NCBI GenBank assembly: GCA_947037115.1
Contig: CAMQTN010000017.1
Location: forward strand, 1-42,518
Reading direction: 5' to 3'
DNA length: 42,518 nucleotides
Source of the DNA: an uncultured Lachnospiraceae bacterium
GTDB taxonomy: Bacteria > Bacillota > Clostridia > Lachnospirales > Lachnospiraceae
Of the stretch, positions 7,411-15,368 are shown one piece after another. The notes under the pieces were generated by a model, which was given only the letters and a program-made list of their open reading frames with translations, was not told the DNA's origin and searched no databases. Position numbers and translations under genes: made by a program. Each line of letters opens with the position of its first letter. Within the stretch, counting starts at the first letter, position 1.

Positions 7411-8391
7411 TTATTGCATACTGTGCTTCACAATTAAAAGCTCCACGCTTAAGACATCGTTCATTCTCCCTGTCTTGACGGCTTCCTCCGTCTCCACGCA
7501 GTCCATCACAGCCTGCTTCAATTCAGACTCCTTAAACTTCTGCGCCTGGGTCACATATTTTCTGGCGATAAAATCCGCCAGCCCCACCTTCGGGCCGATC
7601 CCCCGCGCGTCATATCCTTTATTTTTCAGTTCCCTGACCTGTAAAAGAAGATTGAACTGTCTGGCGATCAGAAAGAGAATCCGCATGGGCGGCTCCTTCA
7701 GCGTCAGCAGATCATAATACAGCTCCATGGCCCGCCTCTGCTTTTTGTCCGCCACGGCGTCCACCATCTCAAAAATACGGCTGCCGATCTGCCTGACGCA
7801 GATTTCGCTGATATCCTGCGACGTGACCACGTCCCGCCCCAGACAGTAACAGATTAGCTTCTCCACCTCGCCCCGGATATTCTCCATATCCGTCCCTGTC
7901 TTTTCCAGAAAAAAGTCCAGATCCCGCTGGGTGATCCGAAGGCCTTCCTTCGTGAGAAGCTCCACGATCCAGCGTTTCAGCACCGCCTCATCCGGTGTTT
8001 TGCACTCGATCACGCGCCCTTTGGATGTGGCGGCCTTGTAGAGCTTACTTCTTTTATCCACCTCTGTCTCCACGAACACAAAAAAGGCTGTCGGGGCCGG
8101 TGCCGCCAGATATGCCGCAAGCGCCTCGCCGCCGCGCTTAAAAAGGCCGCTGTTCTCTATCACAAGCACGCGGCGCTCCGACAAAAAAGGCATGGTCTGC
8201 GCCAGGTCGATCACCTCTGCAGGATCAATTCCCTTCCCTTCAAAGCAATGCAGATTCATCAGGTCGCCGTCACCCATAAGGGCCTTTTTTACCCTGTCTC
8301 TGTACTGTCTGCGCAGATATGCCTCATCCCCGCAAAGGAGATATACCTGCTTTAACTGTCCCGTCCTGATCTCTTCTCCAAGTTTTTTCAT
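7411..8391 (-). CDS. holA: DNA polymerase III subunit delta
   Basis: A 326-residue protein of the HolA family, the clamp-loader subunit that opens the sliding clamp. It begins MKKLGEEIRTGQLKQVYLLC and continues with GDEAYLRRQYRD; typical motifs include FLSERRVLVIENSGLF and, in the C-terminal collar, ILFLIARQFNLLLQVREL. I chose the ATG at 8391 because homologues start with this motif; an in-frame ATG at 8463 would add 24 residues that do not belong to the family. The ribosome binding site (ACGGGAAA) is weak. It is the last gene of the comEA-to-holA cluster, downstream of comEC, a common place for holA in Firmicutes. Confidence 0.9.
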   Translation of the reverse strand: MKKLGEEIRTGQLKQVYLLCGDEAYLRRQYRDRVKKALMGDGDLMNLHCFEGKGIDPAEVIDLAQTMPFLSERRVLVIENSGLFKRGGEALAAYLAAPAPTAFFVFVETEVDKRSKLYKAATSKGRVIECKTPDEAVLKRWIVELLTKEGLRITQRDLDFFLEKTGTDMENIRGEVEKLICYCLGRDVVTSQDISEICVRQIGSRIFEMVDAVADKKQRRAMELYYDLLTLKEPPMRILFLIARQFNLLLQVRELKNKGYDARGIGPKVGLADFIARKYVTQAQKFKESELKQAVMDCVETEEAVKTGRMNDVLSVELLIVKHSMQ

Positions 8392-8481
8392 ATCTGTTTC
8401 CCGTCCATTTTGTCCTGACTGCAGCCTGTCACAGAATATATCGGCAGGCATGTGCACCGCCATAAGGAAATCACCGTAAAA

Positions 8482-10797
8482 TCATTCGATATACTTCTCC
8501 GCATACACCCTTTCCCCCTTCACCCGGATGGTCACCGCGCCGCTCTCCAGCGTCTGAAAAGTAACGCATCCCTGTCCCTCAAGCCGCTCCAGAGTCTCTG
8601 CGTGGGGATGCCCATAGGAATTGTCCCGCCCGGCCGAAATGACGGCTATCCCCGGACTTACCGCAGACAGGAATGCCTCGGACGAGGAATTTCTCGAGCC
8701 GTGATGGGCCACCTTGAGAAGACTGATATTTCCTGTCGGCATGTCTGTCCGCCCGCCGCGCCATACGTCCGCCTGTCCCTTCTGTCCACATAAAACCTCT
8801 GTCACAAGTCTCTCCCCCTCTCCCTCCAGGTCTCCCGTAAAAAGCGCTGAAAACTGCCCGTATCTCAAATAGAGTACCGTAGAGTAAGCGTTGGTGTCCC
8901 CGTTCGCATAACCGGCCGCCGGATGCAGGCAGAAAAGGGAAAGGGCGCCGCTCTCCACGCGCTCCCCCGCATGTATCAGACGGACGGGCACTCCTTTGTC
9001 CTCTGCCAGAGCCACAAGCGAATGATAGTTTTCATTTTTGCTGTCCCCGGCCACATCCGGCAGAACCAACATACCGATTCCTATGCCGTTCTCCTCGTAA
9101 TTTTCAAGCATTCCCCGGATGCCGTTCTCATGGTCGCTGTCAGGATGCGTGACAAACACCGCGTCCAGATGCGATATGCCCCTGTATTTCAAAAAAGGTA
9201 CCATGCGGTAGACGTCCACGTCACTGGTATCCGAGCTTCCGCCGTCGATCAGGAAATGCCGCCTTCCCTCCTCCACACAGATACAGTCCCCCTGCCCTAC
9301 ATCCAGAAAAGTGATTGTGAGGCCGCGGGGAAGCCGCAACGCCAGAACCGCCACAGCCAGAAAAACCGTCGCCGCAAACTGCCCTCTTTTCATCCTTTTC
9401 GCAAAAAAAGCCGCCAGCATTAAAATTCCCAGAAATGCCGCTGTCTGCCAGAGCTCTGGCCGCCCCGTAATCCACCGCCGTCCGGGCAGCTTCATGCAGA
9501 AATCGCAGCATTTACCATAAAAATCCAAAATCCAGATCCCGGGAAGGGCGGCAAAACGCCCCAATGGAAGAAACAGGAATGCCGCCGCCATCACGCCCAC
9601 GCCGCTTATCAAAAGTATACCCATACAGGGAATGACCATCAAATTGAGAAACACGGAATAAGGAGGAAATTCGTAATAAAAACAAAGATGCACGGGAAGC
9701 GTCGCGAGGGACACCCAGCCTCCCGCAGACAACGCTTTCAGAAATTTATTACCGGAGGGCAGATGTGCCGAAACCTCCGGCAGGAGACCAATACCGCAGA
9801 CTGCCCCGAAGGAGAAAAGAAAACCGCTGTGCGTCAGATACAGAGGCTGCTGCACAAGAATGAGAAGGGCCGCCACCGTCATAGCAGTAAGCATATCGTA
9901 TGTCCTGCCCACAAGGGGCGCACAGAGCTTCAGCCCAAACATCACCAGCGCCCTGACAATGGATACGCCCATTCCCGTCATCATTCCATAGCAGTACATC
10001 AGCCCGATCGACAATATTATGTCAACTATATTAGGAACACGCAGACGCTTTAATAAATTGTATAAGCCTATGCCCAGAATGGACAGATGCAGTCCGCTGA
10101 TGGCAAGGATATGTATGATGCCGTTCTGCTGATAAAGACTTTTGACTTCCCCGTCAAGCATCCCCTTCTCTCCCAGAAGCATTGCCCCCATAACGGACGC
10201 CTCCTCCTTTGGATAAGAGGCATGCAGAAGAAGGGAAAGATATGCCCGCAAACGGTAAAGCCCCTCCTGAAAGACAGAATACTCCCTGCTCTCTGACAGG
10301 CAGCCTGCCTCCATCAACCTGCCCTGCCGTCCCATAATGCGGTAATAATCCGCCCCGTCAAATTCCCCGGGGTTGGATGCGTGGGAGAAGGCATAAAATT
10401 TCCCTTCCATCAGCACAACGCTTCCCATGGCCGGTTCCTCCTCCGGATAGCAGAGTACGCCCTCTATGCCTTCCGCGCCGGGAAGGCATAGACTCGCTTT
10501 ATTATTTTCCCAATATTTTTGTATTTGCTTTGCGGTAGTTCCCCTGACTTTTTCGGGGAGATTTTCCAAAGAATCATTCAGAATCGGATTCAGGACAATG
10601 ACCTGTCCCAAAGATACCACCAAAACCTCTTCTTCTTTTGAGATTTTATGTTCCTTCCACTCCACGACGCCAAGCAGCGTAACCTGCTGCCTGTCAAGCC
10701 CGTCGTAAGTCTGTGCGCCTTTCGGCGTCAGGTATATTCCCAAAAGCAGTACCACCACAAATGCCAGTCCTGTCAGGCACAGGGGTCTGCGCATCAT
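8482..10797 (-). CDS. comEC: DNA internalization competence protein ComEC/Rec2
   Basis: A full-length 771-residue ComEC, the inner-membrane channel that takes up single-stranded DNA during transformation. Order of parts: N-terminal membrane segment (8-24), an OB-like DUF4131 region (about 31-167), the multi-spanning competence domain (about 205-490) with LAISGLHLS at 231-239 and GVSIVRA near 277-283, and a C-terminal metallo-beta-lactamase domain with DVGQGD at 499-504 and the metal site THPDSDH at 550-556. AGGAGG lies 7 bases before the ATG. It is co-directional with comEA four genes upstream. No residue expected for activity seems missing, so DNA uptake could be functional if pilus genes exist elsewhere. 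Confidence 0.93.
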   Translation of the reverse strand: MMRRPLCLTGLAFVVVLLLGIYLTPKGAQTYDGLDRQQVTLLGVVEWKEHKISKEEEVLVVSLGQVIVLNPILNDSLENLPEKVRGTTAKQIQKYWENNKASLCLPGAEGIEGVLCYPEEEPAMGSVVLMEGKFYAFSHASNPGEFDGADYYRIMGRQGRLMEAGCLSESREYSVFQEGLYRLRAYLSLLLHASYPKEEASVMGAMLLGEKGMLDGEVKSLYQQNGIIHILAISGLHLSILGIGLYNLLKRLRVPNIVDIILSIGLMYCYGMMTGMGVSIVRALVMFGLKLCAPLVGRTYDMLTAMTVAALLILVQQPLYLTHSGFLFSFGAVCGIGLLPEVSAHLPSGNKFLKALSAGGWVSLATLPVHLCFYYEFPPYSVFLNLMVIPCMGILLISGVGVMAAAFLFLPLGRFAALPGIWILDFYGKCCDFCMKLPGRRWITGRPELWQTAAFLGILMLAAFFAKRMKRGQFAATVFLAVAVLALRLPRGLTITFLDVGQGDCICVEEGRRHFLIDGGSSDTSDVDVYRMVPFLKYRGISHLDAVFVTHPDSDHENGIRGMLENYEENGIGIGMLVLPDVAGDSKNENYHSLVALAEDKGVPVRLIHAGERVESGALSLFCLHPAAGYANGDTNAYSTVLYLRYGQFSALFTGDLEGEGERLVTEVLCGQKGQADVWRGGRTDMPTGNISLLKVAHHGSRNSSSEAFLSAVSPGIAVISAGRDNSYGHPHAETLERLEGQGCVTFQTLESGAVTIRVKGERVYAEKYIE

Positions 10798-10845
10798 ATA
10801 TCAGCCTCCTTATGCAGCCTTATCGGCTCCCTTTCTTTCCATTCT

Positions 10846-11790
10846 TTATTGTCCGTTTCCTCCTGAAACCAGAATATCCAGATTTCTCTCAAACAGCGTA
10901 TTTAAGCTCATATTTTCCCGATAGGAAAGGTTGGTCTCCCCATTGATCGATATCTGCACTCTGTTCACGTTTGGCAGCTCCGCCAGAGAGTTCGTAATGG
11001 AATAAATCGTCACGTCGGAGGCCACGTTGTAAGGCTGGCTCAGGAAATCATTATTTAAGTTTACATAACATGTGCCATCCTGTACGGTGACACTGATAAT
11101 TCTGGTCGTCGGATTGATGGTCGGATACGCACCCTCAATCATAGGGCCCTCCACCAGCTTCTCCACCACCAGCTTCTCCAGAGAAATGTTACTGTTGTAC
11201 ACCACATTGCGGCGGTTTTCCTCCACAAGGCGGTCTCCCGTCTCATTGGCAAAATAGAGGCGCAGGTTCACCTTCTCGTAGGCATTGATCTCATTGCCGG
11301 CGTTCTCAATAAAAGTATCCGCCGTCATGATGCCCACTGCCGTCCCCATCCTGTCCGTAAGCTGTTCTCCTCCCACCGTAAACGCCACGCGCTCCACTCC
11401 CGGCAGCTGCGCCATCGTCCTCACGATCGACGCGCGCACAAGAATTTCCCTTATTCCGTACAGGTTTTTGTAGCTCTCGTCAAAATCCAGCGTCAAAAGG
11501 CCATTTTCCAGCGTATGTCCTCTCACTGCTATCTCCGTCGCAAGAGGTGTTTCGTAATCTATCTTTTCGGGAATTGTCGCAAGCTGTCCCATCATTTCCT
11601 CAAACAGAAGCTCTGTATCCGTCGTCTGGCTCACATATTCCCGCTCCACGATCTTTGTCTCATCATTGCTTACATAATATATCTGATAGGCAGTTCCTTC
11701 CTGCCCTCCGTTCCTGTTCGCACAGGCAGTACACAGACACAGCCCCATCATCAGAACCATGCAGGAAAACCCAAGTCTCGTCCTCTTCAT
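10846..11790 (-). CDS. GerMN-domain lipoprotein
   Basis: A 314-residue exported protein with a signal peptide ending at a slightly atypical lipobox (CTAC, Cys23), followed by two GerMN domains (about 38-165 and 175-300). The second contains TRIISVTVQDGTCYVNLNND and the pattern AELPNVNRVQISING. GerMN domains occur in spore germination and peptidoglycan-related proteins, often beside a two-component pair, as here. The start at 11790 has GGGAGG about 5 bases upstream and overlaps the end of the histidine kinase gene, which suggests coupled translation. A copy of GTTTACATAA (11059-11068) lies inside and encodes part of CYVN, so I treat it as coding coincidence. Confidence 0.85.
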   Translation of the reverse strand: MKRTRLGFSCMVLMMGLCLCTACANRNGGQEGTAYQIYYVSNDETKIVEREYVSQTTDTELLFEEMMGQLATIPEKIDYETPLATEIAVRGHTLENGLLTLDFDESYKNLYGIREILVRASIVRTMAQLPGVERVAFTVGGEQLTDRMGTAVGIMTADTFIENAGNEINAYEKVNLRLYFANETGDRLVEENRRNVVYNSNISLEKLVVEKLVEGPMIEGAYPTINPTTRIISVTVQDGTCYVNLNNDFLSQPYNVASDVTIYSITNSLAELPNVNRVQISINGETNLSYRENMSLNTLFERNLDILVSGGNGQ

Positions 11791-11800
11791 ACCTGCCTCC

Positions 11801-13285
11801 CTAAACTGCAATATACTTAAGCGGAATCTTCACCGTGAAGTCCGTCCCCTCTCCCTCAATGCTTGTCACTTTGATGGTTCCACGATGCATAAGGATTGCG
11901 CTTTTTGTAATGGAAAGCCCCAGTCCCGTTCCTCCGATCTCTCTGGAACGCGACTTGTCCACACGGTAAAACCGCTCGTATATGTGCTCCAGCTCATCCT
12001 CGGGAATGCCCACGCCCGAATCTGCCACCTGCACGGTGAAAAACTGGTGGTCGGCGTCCAGCGACACTTTCACAAAACCATGTTCCTTGTTGTACTTGAT
12101 CGCATTCTCCACCAGATTGGAGAGCGCAAGCGTCAGCTTGACCTCGTCCACCGAAGCGGTCACAGGACGCAGGCTTTCGTACACAAGCTGTATATCCCTG
12201 CGGTTGGCAATAGGGCGGAGCCTTCTCATGATAAGCTCCACCAGCGCATTGATATCCACCTCCGAAATGTTCAGGTCAGCGGAGGTTCTGTCCATCTTAA
12301 CCAGAGAGAGCAGGTCATTGATGATCTTGTCCTCCCTCTCGATCTCGGCCGCTATATCGGTCATAAACTCCTGATAGACCTCAATCGGCACATCCTTCTG
12401 CGTGATCAGCGAATCCGCCAGCACTTTCATGGAGGTGATGGGCGTTCGCAGTTCATGGGACACATTCGAGACAAACTCCTGTCTGGAATCATCCAGCATC
12501 TTCATCCGGCCCAGTACCCTGTTAAAAGCATCTCCGATATGCTCTGTCTCCAGGCAGTCCGTCACCGAAATCGGATCGTTTGTGTATCCTTCCCGCACCT
12601 GATCCAACGCTTCTATGATCTTTTTGAAAGGCGCAAAGAGAAACTTGGACACCAGAAGAGCCAGCACAAAAATCAGCACGCCTACGATGGATTCCACCAC
12701 CATCGCCTGCCGGTTTAAACTGTTCATGGTCGCAATGATGCTGTCGTTGGACGCACTCACCAGCATAACGCCCCGCACCAGCTCCACACGCTCCCCAGTG
12801 CCCACCTGCAGATCTGCCTCCACCGTCTCCGTGATGGGAATGGTCATCTCTATATAGCCGTTTTCCCTGTCGTACTGGTTAGCGCTCTCCCCGCCCAGAC
12901 ACTTAATCACTTCTTCCGAAATGATGGTTTTTCCCTCGCTGATGCCGTAGGTATCCTTCACGATCCGAAGATCCGCATTGATGATAAGCACGCGGCCGTC
13001 ATACAGATTTGACAGCTGATCCAGCTCCGCATTAATCACCTCGGAGGAAGTGTCCTGCAGATAGTGATAGGTAATCAGATGATTCGCCAGAATCCTGACC
13101 TGGGTGGAAATATCGGAGGTTCTGATATTGACCGCCCGCCGTTCGTAATTTTGCAGAATCGCATGGCGCATGATAAAACAGGGAATCAGCCCGACCACCA
13201 GCAGAATCAGAAAAATCCGTCCCTTCAGGCTTCTCAGAAATGTAATTTGACGTAAAGTTATTTTAGGCAAAGTAATATCCAACAC
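11801..13285 (-). CDS. Membrane sensor histidine kinase (HAMP, HisKA, HATPase)
   Basis: A 494-residue kinase. Membrane segments at about 22-38 and 195-213 enclose an extracytoplasmic sensor of about 155 residues. Next come a HAMP linker (about 214-265), the phosphorylated His277 in VSNVSHELRTP, the N box ENAIKYN near 393, the G1 box DSGVGIP at 422-428 and the G2 box GGTGLGL at 451-457. It resembles the WalK/PhoR type. The start is GTG at 13285, overlapping the end of the response-regulator gene by 23 bases, so the two are translated together. The sensed signal is unknown. Confidence 0.9.
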   Translation of the reverse strand: MLDITLPKITLRQITFLRSLKGRIFLILLVVGLIPCFIMRHAILQNYERRAVNIRTSDISTQVRILANHLITYHYLQDTSSEVINAELDQLSNLYDGRVLIINADLRIVKDTYGISEGKTIISEEVIKCLGGESANQYDRENGYIEMTIPITETVEADLQVGTGERVELVRGVMLVSASNDSIIATMNSLNRQAMVVESIVGVLIFVLALLVSKFLFAPFKKIIEALDQVREGYTNDPISVTDCLETEHIGDAFNRVLGRMKMLDDSRQEFVSNVSHELRTPITSMKVLADSLITQKDVPIEVYQEFMTDIAAEIEREDKIINDLLSLVKMDRTSADLNISEVDINALVELIMRRLRPIANRRDIQLVYESLRPVTASVDEVKLTLALSNLVENAIKYNKEHGFVKVSLDADHQFFTVQVADSGVGIPEDELEHIYERFYRVDKSRSREIGGTGLGLSITKSAILMHRGTIKVTSIEGEGTDFTVKIPLKYIAV

Positions 13286-13952
13286 CCCACTTTGTCCGCA
13301 CGTACATGGGCTCGCCGGGGATTTCCTCTATTTTTTCGCGCAGTCTTCTGATATGTACGTCCACGGTCCTCACATCGCCCGGATAGTCATTTCCCCATAC
13401 CAGACGCAGCAGCTCTTCCCTGCCGTAAACCTTTCCCGCATTTTTCATCAGAAGCTCCAGCACTTCAAACTCCTTGACTGTCAGGTTGATCTCACGATCC
13501 TTGACCGACACTCTTCTGCCCTCGCAGTCGAGCCGCATATCGCCCCGTTCCACCACCTTGACCGCTTCTTCCCGTTTCTGTCCCTGACGGTTTGTCCTTC
13601 GCATAATGGCCTTGATTCTTGCCTTCACCTCAAGGATATTAAAGGGCTTCGTGATGTAATCGTCCGCACCGTAATCCAGACCCAGAATCTTATCCATATC
13701 GTCGCCCTTTGCGGTTAACATAACAATAGGAACATTGGAAAACCCGCGGATCTGCTGGCATACCTCAAACCCAGTCATTTTCGGGAGCATCACGTCAAGA
13801 AGGATCATATCATAGGTATTTTGCTCCGCCAGTTCCAGGGCCTCCTCCCCGTCATAGGCGCAGTCCACTTCCATACCATCCTGTTCCAGGCTGAACCTGA
13901 TCCCCTTCACGATCAATTTCTCATCATCCACTACCAAAACTCTCTGTGCCAT
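13263..13952 (-). CDS. OmpR/PhoB-family response regulator
   Basis: A 229-residue regulator. The receiver domain (1-120) has the acidic pair DD at 9-10, phospho-acceptor Asp53 in LLDVMLP, Thr80 in VMLTAK and Lys102 in YITKPF. The C-terminal winged helix (about 130-229) ends with RTVDVHIRRLREK and the typical TKWGVGYYF. I chose the ATG at 13952 because the receiver motif starts there; the longer reading would run into comEA. It sits 20 bases after comEA and overlaps its partner kinase. Its place between comEA and comEC suggests, but does not prove, control of this cluster or of the cell envelope. Confidence 0.92.
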   Translation of the reverse strand: MAQRVLVVDDEKLIVKGIRFSLEQDGMEVDCAYDGEEALELAEQNTYDMILLDVMLPKMTGFEVCQQIRGFSNVPIVMLTAKGDDMDKILGLDYGADDYITKPFNILEVKARIKAIMRRTNRQGQKREEAVKVVERGDMRLDCEGRRVSVKDREINLTVKEFEVLELLMKNAGKVYGREELLRLVWGNDYPGDVRTVDVHIRRLREKIEEIPGEPMYVRTKWGVGYYFA

Positions 13953-13972
13953 ACTCCCCGCCCCTGCCTTTT

Positions 13973-14782
13973 CTAGTTTACACTGATGCTGTCTTTTATC
14001 TTTTCGTACATGCCTTCTTTGATTCCGCTCACTTTCATGATATCCTCCGGTTTTTGAAATCTGCCGTGGGACTCCCTGTAGGCCGCGATTGCCGCCGCCC
14101 TCGTCGCACCGATTCCCGGAATATCGCAAAGCTGTGCCTCCGACGCGGTATTGATGTTAATCCTGCCGCTGCTGTCCCCGGTCTGGGCTCCGCCCTCCGA
14201 TTGTGTGAAAGACGGCTCGCCTAGAATGCCTATTTGCGTGGCCGTTTTCTTAGCATCTCCCGTCCCGGCATCCGCCGCCTCGCCCGAACCTTCCCCTTCA
14301 TGGGCCTGTGCGGCCTCTTCCAGAGTGGGTATGACCAGCTTTACGCCGTCGCTTAACTCCTGCGCCTGGTTTACATAATCCTGATCCGCCCCTTCCGCGA
14401 ATCCTCCTGCCGCCTGCACCGCCTCGTAGACACGGCTTCCCGCCTTCAGCTCATAGACGCCCGGCCGCGACACCGCACCGCAGACATGGATGTAGACCAC
14501 ACCCTGTTTTTGGGCCGGTTCCGCCTCCGCAGATACCTCCTCTGTGCCCGGATTTTCCTCAGAAACCGCTGCATCCGTTTCCTGATTTCCCTCCGGCGCC
14601 GCCTCTGCCTCCTCCGGCCAGAACCCATCCGTCCGGGGTTTTTCCCCGGCCGCAGAGGTCCCACTGTCAAAAAGAAGAAGTTCCTCCTTCTTCGTACAGC
14701 CGGCAGACAGCAGCATCACGGCCAGTAACAGCCCCGCATACCGTATCATTTTTGCATGTATTCTTTTCTTTTTATCCTGCAT
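13973..14782 (-). CDS. comEA: ComEA-type DNA-binding lipoprotein
   Basis: A 269-residue protein: signal peptide with lipobox LLSAGC (Cys29), a low-complexity acidic linker (about 50-92), an SLBB domain (about 95-151, VYIHVCGAVSRPGVYEL), a second linker, and a helix-hairpin-helix DNA-binding domain (207-269) with ININTASEAQL and IPGIGATRAAAI. ComEA binds incoming double-stranded DNA outside the membrane and hands it to ComEC. Being lipid-anchored rather than held by a transmembrane helix is a variant form. GGGAG lies 3 bases before the ATG. A promoter lies directly upstream at 14842-14870. An internal GTTTACATAA (14369-14378) encodes part of DYVN. Confidence 0.9.
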   Translation of the reverse strand: MQDKKKRIHAKMIRYAGLLLAVMLLSAGCTKKEELLLFDSGTSAAGEKPRTDGFWPEEAEAAPEGNQETDAAVSEENPGTEEVSAEAEPAQKQGVVYIHVCGAVSRPGVYELKAGSRVYEAVQAAGGFAEGADQDYVNQAQELSDGVKLVIPTLEEAAQAHEGEGSGEAADAGTGDAKKTATQIGILGEPSFTQSEGGAQTGDSSGRININTASEAQLCDIPGIGATRAAAIAAYRESHGRFQKPEDIMKVSGIKEGMYEKIKDSISVN

Positions 14783-14841
14783 AGTCTCCCTTCCGAGTCC
14801 TGTTTACTCTATGGGAGGTTCCCGCTATGCACTGTATTTTT

Positions 14842-14870
14842 ATTGTATGATAAATCTCGCCCTATGTCCA
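14842..14870 (-). promoter_or_regulatory. Promoter of the comEA-regulator-kinase-GerMN-comEC-holA cluster
   Basis: On the minus strand TGGACA (14865-14870) and TACAAT (14842-14847) are 17 bases apart. The -35 element lies at the end of the upstream transporter gene. No other obvious promoter is seen down to holA, so one transcript could serve all six genes. Confidence 0.65.
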
Positions 14871-15293
14871 CTTAAAAATAATGATTCCGGCGATCATGGC
14901 GCCCATCCCCAACAGTTTTTTCATCTCCAGAGGCTGCTTCTCCACACCGAACATGCCCAAAACCTCAATCAGGTAAGCGACTATCAGCTGGGATACCACA
15001 ATGCACATCGCTGACCGCGCAGGCCCCATCATCTCCATGCTTTTAATTACCGTGTAGGTGATAAACGTGCCGATGGCGCCGCCAAGGAGCATGTATTTCG
15101 GCTCAACCTGAAGGAGTGAGGTGAAGGAGGAACGGTCTGCAGCGAGCCAGACGGCCAGACATACCAGAAGCGCCGTAAGCTGCACAAAAGCGTTCGCCAC
15201 CCAAATCCCCGACTGCTTCGTGACCTGCGTGTTGAATACACCCTGCACGCTCATCAGCGCACCGGATAAAACCGCAATCCAAAATCCTAACAT
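14862..15293 (-). CDS. DMT-superfamily transporter, YdcZ (DUF606) type
   Basis: A 143-residue membrane protein with four or five hydrophobic helices, matching the YdcZ/DUF606 half-size branch of the drug/metabolite transporter superfamily. Typical features are GALMSVQGVFNTQV near the start and SMEMMGPARSAMC in the middle. Substrate unknown. AGGAGG lies 5 bases before the ATG at 15293, which excludes the longer reading. It follows the terminator of the arg/solute-binding operon, so it is probably separately transcribed. Confidence 0.85.
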   Translation of the reverse strand: MLGFWIAVLSGALMSVQGVFNTQVTKQSGIWVANAFVQLTALLVCLAVWLAADRSSFTSLLQVEPKYMLLGGAIGTFITYTVIKSMEMMGPARSAMCIVVSQLIVAYLIEVLGMFGVEKQPLEMKKLLGMGAMIAGIIIFKWT

Positions 15294-15305
15294 AATTACC
15301 TCCTG

Positions 15306-15345
15306 TATAAAAACAAAGACAAGACGACACCCGCCGTCTTGTCTT
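15306..15345 (-). terminator. Terminator of the argJ-argB-argD-solute-binding-protein operon
   Basis: AAGACAAGACG (15316-15326) and CGTCTTGTCTT (15335-15345) form an 11-bp perfect stem with an 8-base loop. On the minus strand it is followed by TTTGTTTTTAT. It lies just past the stop of the solute-binding protein. Confidence 0.85.
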
Positions 15346-15368
15346 ATCATGTCCTTATGAATCGGTAA

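Noticed and set aside
11059..14378. GTTTACATAA copies inside the GerMN and comEA genes
   Set aside because: They lie in reading frame and encode parts of CYVN and DYVN in conserved regions, so they are explained by the protein sequence and were not counted as intergenic elements.
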